This document shows positions 44,747 to 56,752 of a stretch of 64,000 nt of DNA, one piece after another; position 1 is the stretch's first letter, and each line of letters starts with the position of its first letter. The notes beneath the pieces are model-generated. The model had not been told where the DNA came from. It searched no databases and saw only the letters and a program-made list of their open reading frames with translations. The DNA is from Otatea glauca (lineage: Eukaryota > Streptophyta > Magnoliopsida > Poales > Poaceae), in contig JAYEVK010000410.1 in the NCBI GenBank assembly GCA_036346275.1, positions 124,001 through 188,000 on the forward strand, in the 5' to 3' direction. A program made the position numbers and the translations under genes.

Positions 44747-46845
44747 CATTTCATAATGTGTTGATGGTGTCTCTTTGTTGATTAAGGACAAACGAAAAGT
44801 TCTTCAGTATAATGAAGCATTAGTTGCATCAAAGTACTCAAGACACCTTTAAATCATTCAAATTGATTTGGGTTGTGCTCAATCGATCTTAGAAGCATCT
44901 ATTATGTGTTAATGGAGTGCAAATGATGAATGAGACAACCGTGTTTGTTGAACTAACAATCTTTCATGAGTTGTGAAGTAGGTGGAGTCCAAGAAGATAA
45001 AGAATCAGGGAACGAGAAGTCATCATGTGTTGATGAGCTTCAAGAGGTGATCTCGAAGTGAAGAGAAGAGCTAGAGAAGGTTCATCATGAGTTGATGAAC
45101 AAGAAGAAAAAGATTCGATCTTGGAGAAAAGATGATTGAAAATCATAAAAGCTCCAAGTGGATCGCTAGAGGCAAATGTATAACTAGCTAGGGATAAGAA
45201 TGTGTTCCTAATTTTTTACCAGTCTCGGTGTTTGGATGGGAGACCGGGTTGGTAGTTAGGTGCCGTACTATTAAGAGGGGTTGAGTCATTTAGCTTAAAC
45301 TTCATCATGTGTTGATGAATTAAATCTGGTTTACTCTAGCTCACTCTCTTGTTTTGGTTTTTGCATAGAGCTAACCATTTGGCATGTGTTGCGAATGGGT
45401 GAAGCTCGTACATTGGATTTTGCATGAGCGAAGTATTTGCATGTGTTGCAAATAAGGGAGCTCATGCTTGTTTTTTATTGAATCTTAATTGATTTGGTTT
45501 TTGCATGAAGCTATGGATTTGCATGTGTTGCGAAAGGGAGATAGCTTATGCAATGTTGTTCATATGGTTATTGCTTGAGCTAAGTTTTACATGTGTTGCA
45601 AAAGGAGAGAGCTCAAACTATTTGGTTTAAAGTGGTTGCATGGAGCTAGAGATTTGTATGTGTTGCAAATAGAGAGCTCATGCACTTGAGTTTGAGTTGT
45701 GGTTTGCATGGAGCTAAGATTTGCATGTGTTGCAAATAGAGAGCTCATGCTATTGGTGTTTTAGCTTGTGATTGGATTATGTGTTGATCATCATAAGGCT
45801 AAGCTTGGTTTGTGCTTTAAGTTTACAAAATGTGTTTTTGCAAAATATTGTTTAATTGAATCTTATCTTGGAGCATGTGAATAGGGTTTGAAAATGCGTT
45901 TTGCAAATTTACTTGATGATGAGTTGATCATCACATGGTTCAAGATTTGTTTTTAAGTGGTTGGAGTTGTTATTTGCAAATGTGTTTCGCAAATGAACTA
46001 GAAGTTATGAGTTTCGATCCTAGAGCATATGTTGGTATTTGCAAATATGTTTTGCAAAGTGTCGGGATCATGTGTTGATCCTTACATGGCTAGAGGATTG
46101 ATCTCATAGGTTCTTGGTTTATTTGCGAATGTATTTTGCAAATAAGTTGTGTTTAAATGCGATTCTTTGGAGCATGTGAATAGGGTTTGCAAATGTGTTT
46201 TGCCAATCGCCTTGATCATGTGTTGATCATCACATGGCTCAAAGAATCAATCATTATTGGTGTTTGATTTAAAAAGAAAAGATTTTTGGTGAAAAATCTG
46301 TTTTTAAGCTGGGTGGCCGGTGCTACTGGCCATGGTAGCCCGGTGCTACCGGTCGAGCGGTAGCACCGGCCCCAGTGGAGTGTGTAAAAATTCGAGAGGG
46401 TATTTTTGGGGTTCAGGCAGGCCGGTGCTACCGGCCATGGTAGCCCGATGCTACCAGCCCATGGTAGCCCGGTAGCACCACAGGTCCGGTGCTACCTCTC
46501 CTCTGGCCAGTGTGGAAAATCCAGAGGAGGTGTCTTTGTGGTCGACTCACGGCCGGGAATTCTGACTCTTTCCAGAATTTCCCCCAACGGCTAGTTTTGG
46601 CTTGGAGGCTATAAAAGGAGGCCTTAGGAGGCAATGGTAGGGTGCTGGAGTCATTGTGAGTGTGTGGGAGTTGTGTGCATGTGTTGCTCTCTCCCATTTG
46701 CTTCTTGAGCTAGTGTGAGCCTCTAATTACATATGTTGCAATTAGGAGAGGATTGAGAGTGCATGTGTTGCACTTGAGGAGGATCCTAGTGTATGTGTTG
46801 CACTTAGGAGGTCACCGGAGTGCATGTGTTGCACTAGGTGAAGGT
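44747..46845 (+). repeat. Array of TGTGT-loop inverted repeats, copy A
   Basis: More than 20 short inverted repeats each centre on TGTGT closed by A-T. Examples: arms TTCATCA near 45305, TATTTGCA near 45440, GGATCA near 46075, AGTGCA near 46770 and 46823, each with its reverse complement after the loop. Several lie inside longer outer stems, e.g. 45703-45750, where TGCATGGAGCT pairs with AGCTCATGCA around the inner stem. Some arms have single mismatches that are perfect in copy B. Confidence 0.85.
46310..46510 (+). repeat. GC-rich GGTAGCACCGG palindrome block, copy A
   Basis: The words CCGGTGCTACCGG, GGTAGCACCGG and CCATGGTAGCCCGG recur in both orientations about eight times in 200 bp. The equivalent block of copy B (60525-60790) has different words (CAGTACCGGCCC, GGCAGTACTG), so this part has diverged far more than its flanks. 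Confidence 0.75.
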
Positions 46846-47410
46846 CAAGCGGAACGGCTTGGCTTGTTACTCTTGGTGTTTGCCGACACCTAAACGGCGT
46901 GCGGAGGCGTCGTGCGCGGGAGCTATCAACGGAGGTTGTGCGAAGCCCCGGCAAAGTTGTGAAGGTTGGTGCTCGTCTACCCGGAGGGGGAAAGAGCAAC
47001 TACTAGTGGATTCGAGGTGGGTGCTCAATTCGTGGAGCCGGTCTAATTTGTTTGGGCTAACCTCAACGTGGACTAGGGGAGACCGGCTAGTCTCCGAACA
47101 CCATGGTAAAAAGTATTGTTTCTCTTGTGCTTGTATTGTATTCGTTATTTATATTCATAGAATTAAATTGATTGATTGCTTGTCTTTAGGATTGCAATAT
47201 TTGTTAGAGACATAATTAGTTCGTGCACATAGTGAGCCTAGTTGATTTAGGCTTTAATTGTCAAAACCTTAGTTTATCGTTTTCGCATTAATAATTGTTA
47301 AGGTTTTGGCATTAAGGTAATTAGGGTTGAATTGCTTTGTAGAAATTCGTAGAAGTAATTTTTAAAAGCTGCCTATTCACCCCCCTCTAGTCAGCATCCT
47401 CGACCTTACA

Positions 47411-47784
47411 ACCTGAAGCCATTATATTTAAAATGTCATATTAATGGCTAGCTGATATCAAGAATGTTTGTTGATGGAGGAGCAACCGTCAATCTGTTGC
47501 CATATACCACTCGCAAGGAGTTGGGTAAGTTCGATGATGATCTTATTAAAACTAACATGATTTTGAATGACTTCATAGATGATCCCACTGAAGCAAGATG
47601 GGTTCTGGTTACAGAGCTAACAGTCGGCAGCAAAACATTACCGATCGCCTTTTTTGTGGTTGACGCCAAGGGTAATTACAGCATTCTGCAAGGGCAAGAT
47701 TGGATTCATGCCAATTATTGTGTTCCGTCGACCATGCATCAGATTATAGTTCAATGGAATAGGGACGAGGTCAAGGTTATATAA
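47411..47784 (+). pseudogene. Gypsy-B gag end and aspartic protease
   Basis: Directly after the insertion duplication, the frame reads LKPLYLKCHING, then ISRMFVDGGATVNLLPYTTR, the usual sequence leading into the retropepsin active site (FVDGGA type), followed by TELTVGSKTLPIAFFVVD and YSILQGQDWIH. One stop (TAG at about 47450) precedes the open frame. The active-site Asp and the flap/ILG-like block are present. This is a fairly well-preserved domain in a dead element. Confidence 0.8.
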
Positions 47785-48079
47785 GCTGATACATCGGCTC
47801 ACGTCTCTACGGCGAGTTCAGACGCTAATTGGCAACATGAGGAAGCCGAGTGTATATCGGGTAAAGCTCTGGATGATTGTGACTTCATCTGCATCAACAA
47901 AACAGGGTTTATTTTGATCAATGTAATGTTAAGCACGCTTGATTGGATAGATTAGATTTTGCGCTGATGGAGTCTAAATCGGCAATAAAGGCTTTATAGG
48001 ATAAAATGCGAAGCTATCGGCAGGCAACAGATAGCTATGAGGCCATTGAACATTTTCAAGAAATCTAGAAGTTAGGTTA

Positions 48080-48507
48080 GGGCTTCATGTCGACTGATTT
48101 GCTAGAAGAATTCAACATAAGTGATGGTAATAGGAAAAGACCAACTTTTATTAGCTCAAAATTAGCTGCAGATTGCAAAGAAAAGTTGGTAAAAATATTA
48201 AAGAATTATAAGGATTGTTTTGCTTGGGAATATCAGAAGATGCCTGGTTTAAGCCGATAATTTTTTGAGGTTCGGCTACCTATAAAGCCAGGTTATCGAT
48301 CGTTTAAATAGTCTCTTAGATGATTTAATTCAGCCATGTATACTATCATAAAAGAAGAAATTGAGCAGTTATTGGAGGCTAAATTTATGAGGCATTGCTG
48401 ATATGCTGAGTGGGTTTTCAATATCGTTCCTGTTATGAAACAAATGTCAAACTCAGGGTGTGCGTTGATTTTAGGGATTTGAATAAAGCCACACCAAAAA
48501 ATGAGGA
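48080..48507 (+). pseudogene. Gypsy-B reverse transcriptase, part 1
   Basis: It reads LLEEFNISDGNRKRPTFISS, KNYKDCFAWEYQKMPGLSR, then a stop, RLPIKPGYRSFK, a further stop, EEIEQLLEAKFM, VPVMKQMSN and, in another frame, LRVCVDFRDLNKATPK. This is the start of the RT domain up to the conserved DFRDLNKATPKD block, where the MULE has inserted. Several stops and a frame change are visible. Confidence 0.8.
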
Positions 48508-48581
48508 ATTTTTTCTAAATAATACTATTTTTATTCTATTTTACAAAAATAATATACCGATTTTTTTACAACACTACCCAC

Positions 48582-48755
48582 TTGTCGCCATTTCAAAAGG
48601 CAACAGAGAGTCTGTCGCCATTTCAAAAGGCGACAGACAGCCTGTCGTCGTTTCAGATAGGGACAGGCTCTCTGTCGCCAATTTAAATAGCGACGATGTC
48701 TGCCGCCATTTGAAGCGGCGGCGATGCACTCTGTCGCCGTTTGAAGTGGCGGCGA
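48582..48755. repeat. Six 25-bp imperfect palindromes at ~30-bp period in the left MULE end
   Basis: Units start at 48582, 48612, 48642, 48672, 48700 and 48731. Each is of the form CTGTCGCC, 8-9 central bases with TTT-AA, then GGCGACAG, so it is nearly self-complementary; spacers are 3 to 6 bp. The right end has two more (58077-58101 and 58107-58131), also 30 bp apart. Confidence 0.85.
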
Positions 48756-48764
48756 TGCATACGC

Positions 48765-48773
48765 TATATAAAG
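48765..48773 (+). promoter_or_regulatory. TATA box of the MULE
   Basis: TATATAAAG begins 10 bp after the last palindrome, so the palindrome array sits where promoter-proximal elements would be. A purine-rich leader (GAGGAGGAG tract, 48834-48910) follows. Confidence 0.65.
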
Positions 48774-49678
48774 CCGTGCGCGGCCTGCGCCCCACTCGAG
48801 TCAGCCACCGAGCGCACAGAAAAAAAAACAGAGAGGAGGAGAGGAGGAGGAGGAGGAGAGGAGAAGGAGAAGGAGAAGGAGGAGGAGGAGAAAGGGAGAG
48901 GGAGAGAAGGAGATCTGCATTTCGTCAGGTACTAAATTTTTTTTTGTAAGTATTTAAATGTTAAATATGTAATGTAGTAATCAAATTAAATAGAGTAATA
49001 ATAGTTATTTAGCTAGATGACTTAGTTAGGAATGAGTACCTGATGCATGTAAGGATAGATGTTTAGTTAGATGAATTAGTTAGGAATTTATAGTTATGTC
49101 GGTATGGACAGATGTTTAGTTATATGACTTAGTTAGTAATTAATAATTCGTTCGGTATGGATTAAAATGTCGTAGAGGACTTGTAGGTTCTCTGATCGTA
49201 ATAATAGTTATTTGATTAGAATTTGTGGATAAATTTTCGATGTAGGGATGACCTAGAGGTAGGGATTAAAATTTCGATTGTAATAATAGTTTTTTTATTA
49301 GAGATTCTGGATAAATTTTCGACGAACGGGAAAATGTAGAATCCAAATTTGGTTATTTGTGTACTGAGAAATCGGAGATGTCATGTAGAGCTGGCTGGCT
49401 AAAATTGTCAGGACCGAAAAATAACTCAATCGGTAGAGGTTCCTGACACATTAGTTTAGTCATGTTCTCATAGAAATTTGAAATGATTACGGAATCTGAA
49501 GAATTTGTAAGAATTGAAATATTGCAACTCTACTGATTAAACGCTGGCCGGCAAGTATGGACCAAAAGAAAAATGAATTAAACTACGTTCTTAGAATTCA
49601 AATTTGTGATCATTATTAGTTGTACAATGTAGCGTTAAATTGTGCAAATGTTAAGAGTTCGATGAACTTGCATGACAG

Positions 49679-52301
49679 GTATGGATGATAGAGTGAAATT
49701 TAAAATATATTATGGAGAAGGAGTTCCGCAAATGGGTGTTGAAGGGGTAGATCTAAGTCATTTCGCAAGTGTAGAGGCTAGCACATCACGCGCAGGGAGC
49801 GTTCATGGGCTACGGTTATGAGATGGTTGTACCACATGTTCTCTTTGGACCGTGAATTGCATGATCTGAAGTTACACGGAGTAGTTTGCCGGAGAATAGA
49901 TTGCACGTACTGGGAGTTAATGGAAATGAGAGGGCCGAAATCTTGGAGTTCGTATGTAAGAATTGCAATTGAGAAAGGATGTCCATTAGTGTTATTGGCA
50001 CAAGCATTTGATAAAGTCAATACCGGGCATGCAACACAAAGAAGAGGTTTTGATGAAGAACCAGAGGAAGTTGGGGAGAGCGAGTAGAAGTAGAAGGCTT
50101 AGTAGAGCAGGATGTAGGTTCGGGTCAGTACGAAGTGCAAGGTGAGAGAGCTGATGTTGCAATGGGAGAGGTTCAAGAAGCAATGGGTATGGCAGACGAG
50201 GGCGAAAACATTGAATCAGTGGTCGAAGCGATGGACACAGAGAATGAGGACTATGAGGCTTTAAGTAATGATGAAGCCACTGAAGATCTATTCCCTGCAG
50301 AGTGGGATGAGTATCCGTTCGACAGGCTGGTGGTGAACGATGACGAACAGTTCCCTTCGTAGTATGATCAGAATGAGGTGAGACAAGGTGCAATTTACAA
50401 GAATAAGAGTGAGGTTCAAGAAGCAGTAATAGCATGGGCAGTGTCGTTGCGCGGAACCTTCAAGGTTGTAAAGTCCGATCAACGGGTGTATGATGTCAGA
50501 TGCCAGACAGAGGGTTGCCCGTGGCGTGTCCATGCATACCAGCCTAAATGGGACACCATTTGGAAGTGTTCTATAGTCATCCCACATACATGTGTACTAA
50601 CGGAGTCTGCGCAGTCACATCGGAACATATCATCAGGCTTTATTGCCAATGCAATGTATGGAGAGATTGTAGGCAACCTAGATTTAGAGCCACGGGCCAT
50701 CGTACTCGCAATACAACAGAGGTTCCAGTATACAATAAGCTACGCGAAGGCATGGAGAGCAAAGAGGAAGGCATTGGAAACACGATTCGGCACGTACGAA
50801 GACTCCTACCAGAACTTGCCAGGTTTGCTTCAGGTGATAAAGGACAGAAATCCTAGAACTTATGTGGATATTTGTGAGCATCCTTCGCAGCGCTTCTCTG
50901 GGAAGATGGTTTTGAAGCGGGCATTCTTCGCTTTAGGTGCATGCATCAATGCGTTTAGGCATTGTCGTCCTTTGTTATGTGTGGATGGGACATTTTTGAC
51001 TGGTAAATACAAAGGCAGATATTGACTGTCATAAGAGTGGATGGCAATAATCAAGTTCCCCCCGTAGCGCTCGCATTCGTGGAGGGTGAAAACATAGATA
51101 GCTGGCATTGGTTCCTACGGAATGTCAAAGCCGGTGTCGTTCATCAGCAGCCTGGAGTGTGTATCATACACGATCGGCATACCGGGCTTTTGAGGGCAAT
51201 TATTCAGTTGCAACAAGGTGTGGATCAGACTCATCTATGGCCTGATTTGCGTAGTAGGTGGTGCAAACGCCATATGGGTGCCAACTTTTACAAGCAGTTC
51301 AGGAACAAGGAGCTAACAAAGCTTTTCAAGAGGCTCTGCGACCAGAACCAGCAGAAAAAGTTTGATGTACTCTGGAAGAAATTGGATGAGCTGACATCGA
51401 GGCACACAGCTGAGGCAACGAAGAGGGTAGCCCCGGCCACAGGGGAGGCCCCAGTCGCGCTGGAGGAGTTACCCACTGACCCTCCTCACCTGGTTCGAAG
51501 GAATGGGAGGGCTCTGAAATGCTTCTCCGAATGGATAGAGCATGGGCCTAGGGAGAAATTGGCTCTGTTTTACGACACCGATGGTGCGAGTTATGGGGTC
51601 ATGACAACAAACCTTGCGGAGGTTTACAACTGGGTGATGCGAGGGTTGAGACCCCTTCCCTTGGTTGGTATAGTTGAGGGTGTTCTTCATGGCATCACAA
51701 AGTACTTCGTTGATCGCCATGCAAGGGCGGTCACGCGCATGAACGATCCTGCTATGAAGTACTCAGAGATGATTTCTGCATACATGGAGGACAAAGGCAA
51801 GAAGGGGGAGATGCACGCAAAGAACGAAGATGGGTACGAGGAGCTCCGTTCGAGGTGAGGTGCAGGAGAAAGCGGTCGTGGGACGAACCGCGGAAAGTTA
51901 CTCACGAATGCATCATACACAGGCAAAGTTGTGTCTGCACTTGCAATAAGCCTCGTCTATTACATAGGCCATGCTCCCATGTTATGGCTGCCTGCTCGAC
52001 GATTCATATGGATCCAGGTATATTCATGTATCAATTCTTTAGTAAGGAAGCTGTGGCTGCAACTTGGAGCGCGGAAATGTACGGTTTCCGAGTGGTGTGT
52101 TTATTCACGGAGCACAAAAGCTGGGAGGATACACGTTGGGTCCCAGACATGAGCAAGCTAAAGAGAGTAGGAAGAAGGCAATCCAGGCGTATAAGGAATG
52201 ATATGGACGCCGCTGAAAGTGGCCGCCACGTAAAGAAATGTTCTGCTTGCAAGGAGACAGGGCACTCTTTCAAGAGTTGCCCGAAGATTCAGAAGCCGTG
52301 A
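49679..52301 (+). pseudogene. MULE transposase (MURA-like), frame-disrupted
   Basis: A likely 5' intron ends at GCATGACAG (49677), then MDDRVKFKIYYGEGVPQMG opens the protein. The frame changes near 49815 and again near 50090, and a TAG interrupts at 50360. The MULE domain follows: GAIYKNKSEVQEAVIAWAV, CPWRVHAYQ, then LLCVDGTFLTGKYKG with the first catalytic Asp, a frame change at about 51022, ALAFVEGENIDSWHWFL, CIIHDRHTGLL with the second Asp, and a SWIM zinc finger (CTCNKP...PCSHVMAAC) after another frame change at about 51855. It ends with a CCHC knuckle (CSACKETGHSFKSC) and a stop at 52301. The domain order is complete; at least four lesions inactivate it. Confidence 0.88.
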
Positions 52302-52621
52302 AGTGTTATATGTTCTTTTCGTTCTGAACTGTGGTTTACTTCGATGCACTAGAATTTCATTTGCTTGTATCGAATTTGTACGTGTGGTCAAAATATGTAC
52401 TATGAATGTTATTGTACTTGATTAAATGAGAGTGTAGTATGTTGTATTCATTTTGTATCTTTTTAACGCTTTGCACATAGATGAACATTTTTACTTCCAT
52501 GTATTACGTGTGCTCTAAATTACGACAGTACTTATTCAATTAATATTCTATTTGTAATTGTTGTATTTATTTTGCACCTTTTTCACACCTTGTAGTAACA
52601 TAAACATTTTTATTTGCAGGC

Positions 52622-55210
52622 ATGACGGGCGGACAGTTGTACAAGTTGCTTGACCCGTCGGTCGATGTGACTCACTGGAGCCGTTTAGCGACCTTGCTCC
52701 CGCAGGGTGGGGAGGCGGCGTTGGAGCTTGGGGCCCTGCGCTTGCGCACCCCCATGAGGGCGTGGTGTCTCGATCCGCGTTGGATCCCGAGGTTATTTCA
52801 ATTTCGTCGCAGTGTTGTACTCATGTCCCCTTCAACACCACAATAATAATTGTCACATTCTTTTGCGTGTTGAGGCGGTGGCCTACTACTGCTGTTCGTA
52901 TGGTCGAGGCGACCGCGCGGATGCGTAGGGACCGACGGAGTGCCTCTAGGCGGTTCCTCACGACGTGAGCTTCTCGATCGCTCTAGTGGACCGTGGCGAT
53001 GTCCGAGACCCACACTTTTCACCTGTCGTGTGGTGAGATGGTGTCGACACTAGAGGACGTCAGTTATCTCCTAGGCCTGCCCTGCTCAGGGGATGCGGTG
53101 GTTCCTGCAGACGTCGACCCAGAGTGGCAGGCAGATATCCTCCACCGGTTCGTGGGTGCTACTCAGCACGAGACACGACTTTCGCAGCTGCACACGGTCC
53201 GACGCAGCGGTGGCTTGTGCAGTTCTACGTAAGTGCGATTTTTCCTTGTCGTATGTGATTTGACTAACCGTGTGTGATTTTCATTGCATTTAACAACCTA
53301 ACCTTTACTTTCTGCAGCCCGAGAGGATGGTACCCGGAGCTGGGGAGCAGACCGTCGCCCGACACTTGGAGGCGTATCTCCTGTGGCTCTTCGGGTGGGT
53401 CTTGTTCTGCTTGTCGCACGGAGACACTGTCGATAGGCACATGATCCAGTTTGCGAGGACGATGGCCGACGCCGACTTGGAGGAGATCCCGCAGCTGGCT
53501 TGGGGACCCGCGTTACTTGCCGCGATGTACCGGGCACTGTGCGACGGGTGTCGTCGCGTGTTCGACTCGTCCACTCTTGCCGGATGCCCTTTGCTACTAA
53601 AGTTGTGGTCGTTCGAGAGGTTCCAGATCGGACGACCACGATAGACTGCTACCACGGCCCGACCTTCTACTGTGGTTCCGGGGACGAGGTTGATCGTCCG
53701 ACGATGGGGGCATTGTGGTGTCGCCGATCGGTCAGTACTATCTATCGTAGCCGTATGTTGTTTTTTAATTCTCCATGTGCTGTACTAACGTTAATCGCTG
53801 TTGTTTTCTTTTGCAGCAGCGGTTCACCCTAGTTACAACGCACGCCGTACCTCGACGTAGCGATGTTGGACCACCACTGACGATCGCGCCATATGGCGCC
53901 CTACGTTCTCGAGCTTGTCCAGCACGCGCGCCGCTTGGCTCGTCGCTGCGAGACACTCATCGACGCAGCGCATCTTGGTTGACACGACGTCACTTGGTGT
54001 TCGACGTGTTCGTCGAGCCGTACACCGCCCACCCCGTCTTGAGGCGATTTGAGTGCGGCAGCGCTTCCAGTACCACAGCGACATCTTTCAAAGCAGCGTG
54101 CACTCGCTCGTATTTCTACATTTTTCCCTTCTATTAGTACTTACGATCTCGGTGGCTTGCGAATTAATGTTGCGCTTTCGTTTTTGCAGGTACACACGCA
54201 AAGGCTTCGTCGGCACGCAGAGCTGGGCAGCACGCATGGTACCTCATGCGCAGCAGTGGGCATTGGCTCTTGCGGATGTGATCGACGAGACTGCCCCCTA
54301 TGACCACGGCATGTACGACGCATATATCGAGTGGTACAAAGACGCGCACCGCGCTCGAGTTGCGCGGTCGTGGAGTCACCTCCCAGGCACGATCCGACCA
54401 CTTCCGACACGTACCCCACCCAGCTAGACTCTGCTTTCCACCGCGCGGTTCGTACTCCTTCCATTTGTCATTCAATGTAACGTCTTGAAAATTATGCCAA
54501 CTAACTAGCCTCTTTTCGTTTTCGCAGAGCGACCTTGCCAGGGAGGCACACGAGGCGACGTCGGCGTTGATACAGGCGGTCGGTGCCACCCATACGATAG
54601 GGGTCATAGCGGACGACCTTCGAGGGGCGCTGCGCCATATTCAGGACTTGACTCACCGTGTTGTACACCTGACGTCGTGTAGGCGGCCCAGGGCGGACGA
54701 CGTGGTACAGATCCCCTCGTTAAATGCAGCACGAGGTCGACACGCAGCGACCTCGGCCGCCCGTCTGCACTGCACGGGGCTCCGGTGGTACCGGACGGCG
54801 TCTCATTCCGATGACCGCAGGTACATCAGGTGGTCTCTTTTTTCATATATTTTGTTGTTCATATAACGTGTCGTTCTAACTTAAAAAGTTTGTCAACAGC
54901 GTCCGATCCTGCCCTTGACCAGAGTGCGAGCACCTCGGGGACTCAAGATTTTCGGGACGAGGACTTGACTTTCTTGTGGATCCTTATCGCGATCCGCGGT
55001 GTGGTACTTGGTTCGTCGCAGCTCGCATCGGCCCCCGGCCCATCTCAGCCGACACAGGACGCCTTCGCTACTCCGCCAGCCCCGGTCCGGCCTCCTAGGA
55101 GTACTCATGGACAGGCCCCTGACCAGCTCACATATCCGTCTGGACATGTGCAGCGTCGTAGGAGGCCTGGGACCACACGAGGTGTTGCACCGCGCAGGGG
55201 CCTTAGCTAG
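52622..55210 (+). pseudogene. Plant mobile domain (PMD, MAIN-like) gene carried by the MULE
   Basis: A multi-exon gene. Exon 1 (52622-52796) begins after TTTGCAG and ends DPRWIPR before a GT. The next segment carries ETHTFHLSCGEM and LEDVSYLLGLPCSGDAVV (about 53000-53100), exact PMD hallmarks. The exon from 53318 reads VARHLEAYLLWLFGWVLFC, ALLAAMYRALCDGCRR and AGCPLLLKLWSFERFQ. Later pieces are RRHLVFDVFVEPYT (about 53985-54025) and YTRKGFVGTQSW (54190 on), then a Pro/Gln-rich tail with RRRRRP before a stop at 55210. Stops or frame slips occur near 52970 and in the 53640-54050 part. PMD genes travel in plant transposons and gave rise to host MAIN/MAIL1; the biochemical role inside the element is unknown. 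Confidence 0.82.
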
Positions 55211-56048
55211 TTTGTTTCTTTTACACATGATGTATCGTGAACAATATCATCATTTACTTCCTTAGCTCATGTAATATCACATATTTTAGTTTTATTTATG
55301 AAGTTTTGTGCTATATATAATCTTTTACTTCCGTGGCACTATTTGTAAATACGCTACCAGTACCTTTGTCATGTCGATAGGACAGCACACACGTAGCTAC
55401 TTTGTCAGTGCGATGCGACAACACACTGCTGGCAGCTATCCCAGCTAGCTTTTTTCTTTCATATATTTTGTAATGAACACAAAATGATGCTTTATTTCCT
55501 CATATTACGTCAAATTCAGCTATGGAATTTTGTTTTCATAAGTTATGTTTTATTACGGTATGATCACTATAGCTTTCCATGGATTCCATAAAATAACAGG
55601 TTTACATGACAAATTATGGAGTAATAGCCCTGAAACACCCTTCGACATATGTACGACCTTGCGGCAGACTTTTCACGCGATTAGACAACTCACGGCGCAA
55701 TGCTTTCAACCTTTTAGGCCGATTTGACCACACGACAGACCTCTCCGCTTTCGCATTACGTGCTTTGTCATACATGCAGCACGTTCAAAGTGACCACTCA
55801 ACGCCTACTTTTGTTCGTCTTTGCAGTCGTGTGGCTTTTCTCGATGGTGACAAGTCGTGCGACCTTCCACGTAGGTGACAGTGGTGCGGCTTTGATGATG
55901 GGTGACACGTCGTGCATTGCTCATAGAGGATGCCAGACGTCAAACCGACAAGTCTTTGTAGTCGAGTGGAGTAACCCCTCACCACCACTATAAAACCGCC
56001 TAGGGGTACGCATCCAACACCGCCAAACAAGCAATACACGCCAGCTGA
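55211..56048. other. MULE internal non-coding DNA
   Basis: AT-rich with short frames. Duplicated CGACCTTGCGGCAGAC / GACAAGTCGTGCGACCTTCC-like words occur near 55650-55930 but no conserved domain is seen. Confidence 0.4.
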
Positions 56049-56049
56049 A

Positions 56050-56752
56050 TCTACACAAATTAGGGCACGGTGTCGTTCTACCGTCGCCTCTTCAAAGAAG
56101 CGTAAGTCATCCCGCCCGACACCGGATACCAGTAGCGTGGACGCCCCAGTTCTGCCGGAGTTGCCCAGACCCAAATGCGACTGCAACCTTCCGGCGAAGA
56201 TGATGCAATCTACCCACGGAGAGACGGCCGCCGCGCCACCATCTTGCAGTTCGCCCTACTGTAAACCTACTTGTATCCATAAAATACAAAGCAAAGACCA
56301 TTTCATGCACCATTCTTTCTTTTCTCAGCACAAGGACCGGTGTTGCTTCTTCCAATGGATCGACGGACCGAAACGGCGTGACTTCGAATTTATGTACAAC
56401 TGCCATGACGCCTACCCCGCTTCGCCCGAGAACTTCACCCGGTGGGAGAGGCCGCCAGGATATGTCCCCGCTCTAGATCGACCAGAGCTCAGGGCCGGTG
56501 GGCAAGGGGCCAACCAACGGGTGAGTTTCATGTGACATACTCATGTTTCACTCACAAAGTAGTAATTCTAAACCAGTTTATCGCATACAGGAGTTCAAAA
56601 AGAAAATTGCAAAATTGCTGGAGTCAAAGGAGAAACCTCCTCAAGGCACACCAAATGCCCGACTTTTTGCGAACACGGCCTTGAGCGATGGTAGATACCG
56701 CCACGATGAACTAGCGGATGAAGATTCTACCGGTGCCCGTGGCCCGGGATGA
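56050..56752 (+). pseudogene. GRF-like zinc-finger gene carried by the MULE
   Basis: Exon 1 (open to 56520) reads RPKCDCNLPAKMMQSTHGET, a variable Cys-rich part, then DRCCFFQWIDGPKRRDFEFM. A C-x-C ... C-C-F-F-Q-W-x-D pattern is the zf-GRF signature (PF06839), seen in plant transposon-encoded proteins. The expected 'GRxFxxC' centre is expanded or altered here. A 70-bp intron (56521-56590, GTGAGT...CATACAG) joins to EFKKKIAKLLESKEKPPQGT and a stop at 56752. It may bind DNA. The start codon is unclear (candidate ATG at 56137). Confidence 0.6.

Larger units (their letters stand above)
44067..47410 (+). mobile_element. Giant solo LTR, copy A (3,344 bp)
   Basis: Begins TGTAAGTTCAAGC and ends GACCTTACA (TG...CA), flanked by perfect 5-bp duplications ACCTG (44062-44066 and 47411-47415). 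It aligns along its length with copy B at 58248-61678. TATAAAAG at 46610-46617 lies about 800 bp before the end, as expected for a promoter in a very long LTR. Near the end is CCTATTCACCCCCCTCTAG, common at the 3' end of plant Copia-type LTRs. No primer site or coding domain follows, so it is a solo LTR; the superfamily is inference. It contains the TGTGT-loop hairpin array. Confidence 0.88.

Noticed and set aside
48582..48755. CRISPR-like spacing (25-bp repeats, short spacers)
   Set aside because: Spacers are only 3-6 bp, the repeats are variable palindromes, and the DNA is a plant MULE end. Not a CRISPR array.
48834..48935. Gly/Glu/Arg-rich ORF near the MULE promoter
   Set aside because: It is a translation of the GAGGAGGAG purine tract in the leader.
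53298..53655. Minus-strand frames of about 115 codons
   Set aside because: They oppose the PMD exon, whose plus-strand motifs are specific.
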